64,000 nucleotides of DNA, from the NCBI GenBank assembly GCA_036346355.1, contig CM070583.1, positions 9,238,001 to 9,302,000 of the forward strand. Direction: 5' to 3'. Under the pieces are notes generated by a model. That model did not search any database and was not told the origin of the DNA. It worked only from the letters and a program-made list of their open reading frames with translations. This document shows positions 59,035-64,000 of the stretch, piece by piece (position 1 is the first letter of the stretch; each line of letters begins with the position of its first letter). The position numbers and the translations under genes were made by a program. This DNA comes from Rhipidocladum racemiflorum (lineage: Eukaryota; Streptophyta; Magnoliopsida; Poales; Poaceae).

Positions 59035-59134
59035 CCGAGTGGTCGCCGATCTCCACCGAGTGGTCGCCGACCTCTGCCGAGTGGTCGCCGGGTGGTCGCC
59101 GACCTCTGCCGAGTGGTCGCCGGTTGGTCACCGA
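59035..59134 (-). repeat. 21-bp repeat in D 5' LTR (long allele)
   Basis: Four to five units of ccgagtggtcgccgacctct type. It lies downstream of the TATA box in the minus-strand sense, hence in the transcribed leader. The 3' LTR has about 30 bp less. Confidence 0.82.
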
Positions 59135-59314
59135 CCAGCGCGTCCGCGAGCGGCAACGCCTCTATCGGTATCCACACGTACCGAGCAGGAACGCCGTGCG
59201 GGGTGTGCTAGCACCTCGCCACACGGCTAGGGTTTCTGGGGAGCAAGAGGGGTGCGAGACCGCTGAACGTGGTGAGGGTTCTATTGATCTTGCAAGCACT
59301 GTTCCTGGCCTCGC

Positions 59315-59322
59315 CTTTTATA
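59315..59322 (-). promoter_or_regulatory. TATA box of element D 5' LTR
   Basis: Minus-strand tataaaag, about 985 bp into the LTR. Transcription would start near 59285 and run towards gag. An identical site is at 34615-34622 in the 3' LTR. Confidence 0.65.
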
Positions 59323-60301
59323 GATACGCTAGTGGGCCAAAGCCTGCTAGGTTTCCATCTCCAACATGGATCTTATCCATGCACAAACCCATTAAACAGT
59401 TTCCAACTCGTAAAGTGTGTGAACCGTTAGGTTCAGTGCAAGTCGGACATGAATCCGGAAACCCGTTTCCAATTCATTGATCAACAGCGGCACCTAGCAG
59501 TACGTATTGATCCCCGAATGCACAGAATCATTGTTCGGCTGAACCTTGATACACTCACATACCGATCCCTTTGCCACACGATACAAGTCAAGCTCAAGAC
59601 GAGATGCACGCCACCCTTGTTGATAGCTCGACCACTTCACTCGACAGTGTGATGGATACAAACCATGACTAACTCCTTAGTCATATTAGCACGGCCGTGC
59701 GCTTTCCCTATCCATCCACACGAGGGGCCCAGAGGTATCTCTCCCGTTATCTAGGAGGGGCAAATCCCATCTTGATCATCACACCCTTGGCGATGTATCG
59801 TGGCATACCTAGTATTCATCTTTATGACTACCCTGTTACGGTGCAGCGTTTGATGATACCAAAGCATACAAGTCTACATGCTAGGCATCCATGACAATCT
59901 CAGGTCTAAGGACCATATAGGCGTACCACTCGAGACTATACGCTGATGGCGCTATAAGAGATAACAACTCACAGCGTCTCGGAGTGGGTCTTGTCCGACT
60001 ACCCATGTTCTCCAACATGTGTCCACATTTATTGGTTCGATATCTCCATATCTATGGTATGTGAAACATTACCATCTTCCAATACATGTGCTGCTCAAAT
60101 CATCACCGCTCCTCGTAATGATATGGATCAGGGACCCGTTTAGAATAATGTCGCTTGACAATGTGTTTCACAATCAGATCATATCCAATGAACAAAGTCG
60201 CAACATTTATTCAGGGAATCGATAAACAAAGTTATCATAATTACATGAACAAAGATGTGTTACAATCATCACCATGATTGATCTAGGGCATATTCCCTTC
60301 A

Positions 60302-61214
60302 ATTCTTCGCTCGGCAAATTCATGTGCCAGCTCAGGAATTGCAAACCATCTCGATTACCTGGCCATTCGCGGTCTGGGGGCTTGATATGGTAGGTCCCCT
60401 GAAGAAGGCGCAAGGCGGATTCACGCACCTCTTCATCGCTGTGGACAAATTCATAAAGTGGATCGAAACCAAGCCAGTCGCCACCATTACTGCTGTTAAG
60501 GCCAGGGAATTTTTTCAAGAAATCGTGGTTCGTTTTGGCACCCCGAACAGGATCATAACCGATAACGGCACTCAGTTCAGAGGAGAAGAGTTCCATGATT
60601 TGTGCGGGGAGCTAGGAATCAAAATCTATTTTGCATCCATGGCCCACCCACGGAGCAATGGACAAGTCGAATGAGCCAACGGCATGGTGCTACAAGGACT
60701 CAAAGCAAGGATCTTCGATCGCCTTAACCCTTATGCCATCCAATGGGTGAAGGAATTGCCTTCGGTGCTTTGGGGACTTAGAACCACCCCCAGTCGGGCA
60801 ACTGGGCAGTCACCCTTCTTTCTAGTGTACGGGTCAGAGGCGATCCTACATACCGAGTTACAGTTTGGATCCCCAAGGGTCCGGAACTACAGCGAAGACA
60901 AGTCGGAGGAAAGTAGGCTAGAAGACCTTGACCAATTGGAAGAAGCAAGGGACGTTGCCGCAATCCGATCGGCCAGATACCTTCAGGGCCTACGCCGCTA
61001 TCATGATCGCAATGTTCGCGGACGCGCCTTCTCCAAGGGAGATCTGGTTCTTAGAAAGAATCAGAAGAGCGAGCATAAGCTTTCCCCAAGCTAGGAAGGT
61101 CCCTACATTATCGATGAGATAGTGCGGTCGGGAACCTATCGGCTCAGATGTGAAGATGGCGCAGTCATCAGCAACACCTGGAACATAGAACAGCTACGTC
61201 ACTTATATACTTAA
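60302..61214 (+). pseudogene. pol: Integrase core and C-terminus (element G)
   Basis: Continues the zinc-binding part cut at 34199. The DDE core is seen as WGLDMVGPL (D), IITDNGTQF (D) and HPRSNGQVE (E), then LPSVLWGLRTTPSRATGQSPFFLVYGSEA and a C-terminal GDLVLRKN segment. TGA at 60672-60674 falls directly after the catalytic Glu, where Tat integrases have Arg (CGA). TAG at 61092-61094 replaces an expected Trp. The terminal stop is TAA 61212-61214. An aataaa-like signal follows near 61241. Confidence 0.9.
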
Positions 61215-61602
61215 TTTTGTATTTTGTTCCTATTGCTATGAATAAAGCACTTTTTGAAGCATTTTCTGTCCACAAAGTGACCCGAATACCCCTTTTTCCT
61301 AAAAACATAGGCAAAGTGCGCTTTCATCCCGAATCATGAAACACTAAAACCGTATGCGACGAACCTCAGTCTCCCACGAAAAACACGTTTGGGAAAAGTG
61401 GCTAGCAGCCGACTACCAGCACTCGGGGGCTGAGCCAAGTCAGGTGGGACGTGTTATTGAAAAGGGACGGGCCGCTTGGACGAGCGCAAGAGCCGTGTAA
61501 AATGGAAAAAGGAGTACACTAGGGGAAGATGCGGGAATATAACCTTTCATTCATTTCATTATACACAAAAAAAACTACTTGCAGCCTTTTTTCTTCCTTT
61601 TT
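61215..61602 (+). other. Non-coding spacer 3' of pol (element G)
   Basis: Contains 'aataaagc' near 61241 and a 'ctcgggggctgagcc' stretch common in grass Tat elements. I see no ORF or repeat of note. Confidence 0.5.
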
Positions 61603-61821
61603 CTAGGCCTCACCGCGGCGCACGCGCCCAACCGCCTCAATAAGGGCATCCCTCACCCTTAAAAGCTGAGGAACGACCCCAAGCAGCGCATCAACGGCGG
61701 CCGTGTCGCGCTCGACGGCCTCCATCTCTGCCACCTCGGCTAGGGCCTCGTCATATGCCCTCCACAGTTCCACCTCCTCGTCGGGCAACCCCTGGTACCA
61801 GGGATCGAGGAAGTACGCCAT
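61603..61821 (-). CDS. Tat antisense ORF 1, 72 aa
   Basis: Antisense small ORF between pol and the 3' LTR of element G. Start MAYFLDPWYQGLPDEEVELW, ATG at 61821 with G at +4. The rest is Ala/Glu/Val-rich and predicted helical (DEALAEVAEMEAVERD ... VRDALIEAVGRVRRG), without membrane segment or known domain. Unlike everything else in G it has no stop or frameshift. A TATA-like atataag lies about 96-102 bp upstream on the minus strand. Antisense ORFs in this position are known in Tat elements, but their function is not. Confidence 0.6.
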   Translation of the reverse strand: MAYFLDPWYQGLPDEEVELWRAYDEALAEVAEMEAVERDTAAVDALLGVVPQLLRVRDALIEAVGRVRRGEA

Positions 61822-61916
61822 TGGAGGAGGCAAAGAGAAGAAGAGTAGAGGAAGGAGGAAAGCTTAGTACTGGAAAAGACAAGAACGGCCGCAACAACAG
61901 AAACGACCCTACCCCT

Positions 61917-61923
61917 TCTTATA
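61917..61923 (-). promoter_or_regulatory. TATA-like element for antisense ORF 1
   Basis: Minus-strand atataag, 96-102 bp before the ATG at 61821. Only its position and sequence support it. Confidence 0.35.
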
Positions 61924-62276
61924 TGTGCAAGCACGGAAGCCGAAGAGATTTGAATTAAATGAGGGCGCAGGAAGCTGAGGCAACACCACGCCAACTTCGA
62001 GCCTGGCTTGATTATCCGCTCGAGCAACAAGTTGAGGAACGCTTCGGTGACGTCAAAATCTTCCCTCACTTTTTATTACAGTTATTTCTTTTGCCTTACG
62101 ACCTAGTTGCTTCCCAACTAGGAAGTAAACCGGGGGCTACACTTAATAAGTGCGCGTTCGCACGCGCAGAAGTCCTCGATCAGAACTATCTCATCTACAC
62201 AACTACTACACTTAATAAGTGTACGCTCACGCTCTTGCCAAGTTGATTTTTCTTCGTAGCCAACACCGGTCGGAAG

Positions 62277-62440
62277 GGCACTCAGAAGCCTCACCAGTCG
62301 GACGAAGCACTGGGGGAACAAACCAATCAGACGGAGCACTCGGGAGCCTCACCCGTCGAACGAAGCACTCGGGGAACAAACCAGTTGGAAAAAGCACTCG
62401 GAGCCTTACCACTTGGGAAAGGCAGTCGTGAGCCCGCCTA
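62277..62440. repeat. Degenerate ~29-bp minisatellite (element G)
   Basis: Repeats of the form gcactcgggagcctcacc...gtcgaacgaa, with alternating 'ggggaacaaacc' versions, about five to six units. The consensus 'gtcgga/gcactcggg' recurs throughout the 3' part of Tat elements. Confidence 0.75.
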
Positions 62441-62574
62441 GTCGGATATATTTCCCAGACATCATTCCATTCGGACAAAGCATTTGGCAAACAGTTCGCA
62501 AGAGGACAACTGTTAAACATAAAGTCTCATACAAATTACAACTAATAAAGCCCTAAGTTCTCCTCTACATATGC

Positions 62575-64000
62575 TTATGCAGGATAAAGCTCCAAGTTGT
62601 CAACCAAGGTTTTCGAGACGCCCTCCACCTCCTTCAGAAGAGTGATGGCTTGTTCGTCATCCACAGTGCACACAAATCCCTCCTTGACGGCCTCGAGCTC
62701 CACTCAGGGGTAGAGTGACTTCACGATCGCCAGTGCCTGATTGGAGCTCATGATCGCCCTCTCTCACACGTGGGCCCTAAGCCTCTCGAGAGCCGCTCGC
62801 AGACGTTGGAAGGCCTCGGTCTCGCTGCTCGGGTCGCGAGGATGCAGGAAGGATAACACGGACTCGGAAGCTTGCTGGAAGGCGGAGCGACAGGCATCGG
62901 CATGATGGATTCTCTCTTCAAGGTCATCAAATTGCACTCGCACCCTCCTCCAGTACTCTACAAACAAAAGGGATCAGCAGCACATGGCGTCCTGCGAGCC
63001 GCCAAGATAAAAAGGAAGTCAGACGCATACCTTCCAACTCCCCCGACAGCCTCTCCTGCTCGGCTTTGGCCTTGAGCTCACGGGCCTACGCAGCTCTGAG
63101 CTTCGCCTTCGAAGCTCGGGATTCCTCTTCCAACGCCTTTCGCCGCTCTTTCGATTCAGCGAGTTGGTCCTGGAGCCTCGCAAGGGCGGTGTCCCGAGCT
63201 GAAGCAGTCGGACAAAGTTAGAAAAAGGAGGGGGTGGGTCGCAAAGGTTAATCGGCTCAAGACAAGAGCTTACCCTGGAGGGAGCCGGACACGTCCAGTT
63301 TCTCCAGTAGCAAAGACTGCACTTCGGCCCGGAGCTTTCGCAACTCCACATCGCGCTCATTTCAGACCCACGCCAACTCCTCTGTATGCTCCTTGCTAAG
63401 TTTGATCGAGGGAACAATGCGCCGCAGGAAGTCACTCTTCTTCCTTAAGCGGTCTCCCAGAGCTAAAGACAACAAGAAGGGTGAGGAGGCAATGTGAAGA
63501 AGCGCAAAGTGGAGAGGGGCGCCGAGAGCGTACCTAAATAAGTCGGGAGCACTTGATGGAATACTCTTGGAGCTCCTTCGCCTCCTGCTCCTCCGCGGCA
63601 TCGTCAAGCGCATCCCACTCCTCCTCGTCGCTGTCCCAAGAGCTGAGCACAAGGCTAGGCATGCCGTGTGTGGTTGGGCGCGGGATCTCTTCCACTTGAG
63701 GGGAGGAGAGCTCAGCGGACTCCTGCGCCTCGACACTCGTCGAGGGCGGTGAAGGCGTGTGGATGGGCGACGCGGCACGACCGACTTCAGGAACGACTTC
63801 GGTGTTCCCGGGCTCCCCGGCCTGACTGGGGACTTCCTTGGGAGCAGGCTCCTGAGGAGTCCTAGTTGGCACGGGAGCAGGCTCCTAAGGAGTCCCAGCC
63901 GAAGCAAGAGCAGGCTCCTGGGGAGTCCTAGTCGGCGCGCGAGCTGACTCCTGAGGAGCCCCAGTCTGTGTGCCGACAGGAACATCAGTCGATGGAGTCC
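62575..64000 (-). pseudogene. Tat antisense ORF 2: spliced coiled-coil gene, 5' end off the window
   Basis: Minus strand, four exon-like parts with canonical GT-AG introns: 64000-63534, 63462-63274, 63198-63031 and 62957-62575. The last three join in one frame, each intron in phase 1 (LRKKSDFLRRIVPS ... | ARDTALARLQDQLAESKERR ... | EYWRRVRVQFDDLEERIHH ...). The first part is an acidic Pro-rich region (SWDSDEEEWDALDDAAEEQE) preceded by 11-residue repeats. The rest is Glu/Arg/Leu-rich and likely coiled coil, ending LELYPA-stop at 62577-62575. Stops inside every part, and a likely frameshift near 63550, mean it is decayed. No known domain. Confidence 0.6.
63838..63965 (-). repeat. 33-bp (11-residue) coding repeat in antisense ORF 2
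   Basis: About four units encoding variants of TPQEPAPxPTR on the minus strand. One unit has TAG where the others have CAG. Confidence 0.8.

Larger units (their letters stand above)
34200..60301 (-). mobile_element. Element D: Ty1/Copia retrotransposon, minus strand, inserted in G's integrase
   Basis: LTRs TGAAGGG...CCCAACA (minus-strand sense) of about 1.4 kb, with flanks tttct/attct, a 5-bp TSD with one change. Minus-strand order is 5' LTR (60301-58867), tRNA-Met primer site, 1.37-kb leader, gag, protease, integrase, RT, RNase H, polypurine tract and 3' LTR (38988-34200). Integrase preceding RT is the Copia order. It is interrupted by solo LTR E and element B, so its own length is about 8.2 kb. 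Multiple stops make it inactive. I do not assign a Copia lineage with confidence. Confidence 0.93.
58867..60301 (-). repeat. Element D 5' LTR (1435 bp)
   Basis: Minus-strand TGAAGGG...CCCAACA, intact and uninterrupted. It shows the empty site for solo LTR E (cgctg at about 59939-59943). Confidence 0.94.
61822..62574. other. Element G intergenic region between two antisense ORFs
   Basis: Contains the promoter-like site of antisense ORF 1 and direct repeats 'ctacacttaataagtg' at about 62138 and 62208. The minisatellite at 62277-62440 is listed separately. There is no coding sequence I can support. Confidence 0.5.
2307..64000 (+). mobile_element. Element G: Tat-lineage Ty3/Gypsy retrotransposon, runs off the right edge
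   Basis: This is the base layer of the nest. In order it carries a split 5' LTR, a Tat-style primer site, gag, aspartic protease, RT, RNase H, a second archaeal-type RNase H, integrase, and antisense extra ORFs. The dual RNase H and the antisense ORFs 3' of pol are established marks of the Tat lineage (RIRE2/Retand/Grande type). It is interrupted three times, by A in the LTR, F in RT and D in integrase. Removing each insertion plus one TSD copy restores the reading frame across the site. The 3' LTR is beyond 64000. Many stops and frameshifts show it is inactive. The left end at 2307 is the best TG candidate and is not proven. Confidence 0.85.

Noticed and set aside
59002..59230. Open frames rich in SGRRPL repeats in the Copia D 5' LTR
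   Set aside because: These are translations of the 21-bp LTR repeat in several frames; the 3' LTR copy has a different repeat number and loses the frame.
62277..62440. CRISPR-like direct repeats
   Set aside because: Degenerate units abut without unique spacers, inside a plant Tat element; this is minisatellite.

Overview
This is plant nuclear DNA, almost certainly from a grass and plausibly rice or a close relative. Every element I can identify is a plant LTR retrotransposon lineage with initiator-tRNA-Met or Tat-type primer sites, plus one hAT-like MITE. I see no host gene, no structural RNA gene and nothing prokaryotic. The window reads as heterochromatic nested-transposon DNA in which almost every base can be assigned to an insertion, and most insertions keep exact 5-bp target-site duplications (TSDs).

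Layout. A Tat-lineage Ty3/Gypsy element (G, about 2307 to beyond 64000, + strand) is the base layer. Its 5' LTR is split by Tekay/Del-type chromovirus A (2684-24551, TSD ccctt). A's own 5' LTR carries a 250-bp MITE (4093-4342) and a second Tekay-type element C (6250-15353, TSD catgc). G's reverse transcriptase is interrupted by a 4.8-kb solo LTR F (27476-32300, TSD gtaga). G's integrase is interrupted by Ty1/Copia element D (34200-60301, - strand). D's 3' LTR contains a Tekay-like solo LTR E (35247-38627, - strand, TSD cgctg). D's gag/protease region contains Tekay element B (41947-56467, + strand, TSD gcaac). B's gag contains a solo Copia LTR H (47479-49047, TSD gctta). G>D>B>H is four layers deep. 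The first 2.2 kb is a further LTR-like fragment. Past G's pol (61215-64000) lie Tat-type extra genes on the antisense strand and minisatellite.

State. All polyproteins are dead: gag, protease, RT, RNase H and integrase domains are recognisable, but each has stops and frameshifts. Where a homologue in the window or family knowledge gives the ancestral codon, the stops are mostly CAG/CAA/CGA to TAG/TAA/TGA or TGG to TAG/TGA, as expected from deamination of methylated cytosine.

Most interesting signal. The long LTRs of five divergent Tekay-like families (A, B, C, E, F) share two exon-like blocks. The first is 69-81 nt, begins after a TAG or CAG acceptor, ends at a GC-type splice donor (AG|GCAAG), and has a length divisible by three in every undamaged copy. 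The second lies about 1.2-1.5 kb downstream, begins after an AG acceptor in the matching phase, and encodes a short, usually acidic tail ending in a stop. This looks like a small spliced gene carried inside the LTR itself, including in solo LTRs. Other leads are an extra ORF between the 5' LTR and gag in B and C (absent from A), palindromic AACGG arrays and paired TGACGTCA sites in B's LTRs, and a four-exon antisense gene in G whose introns share phase 1 at the three junctions that can be phased.
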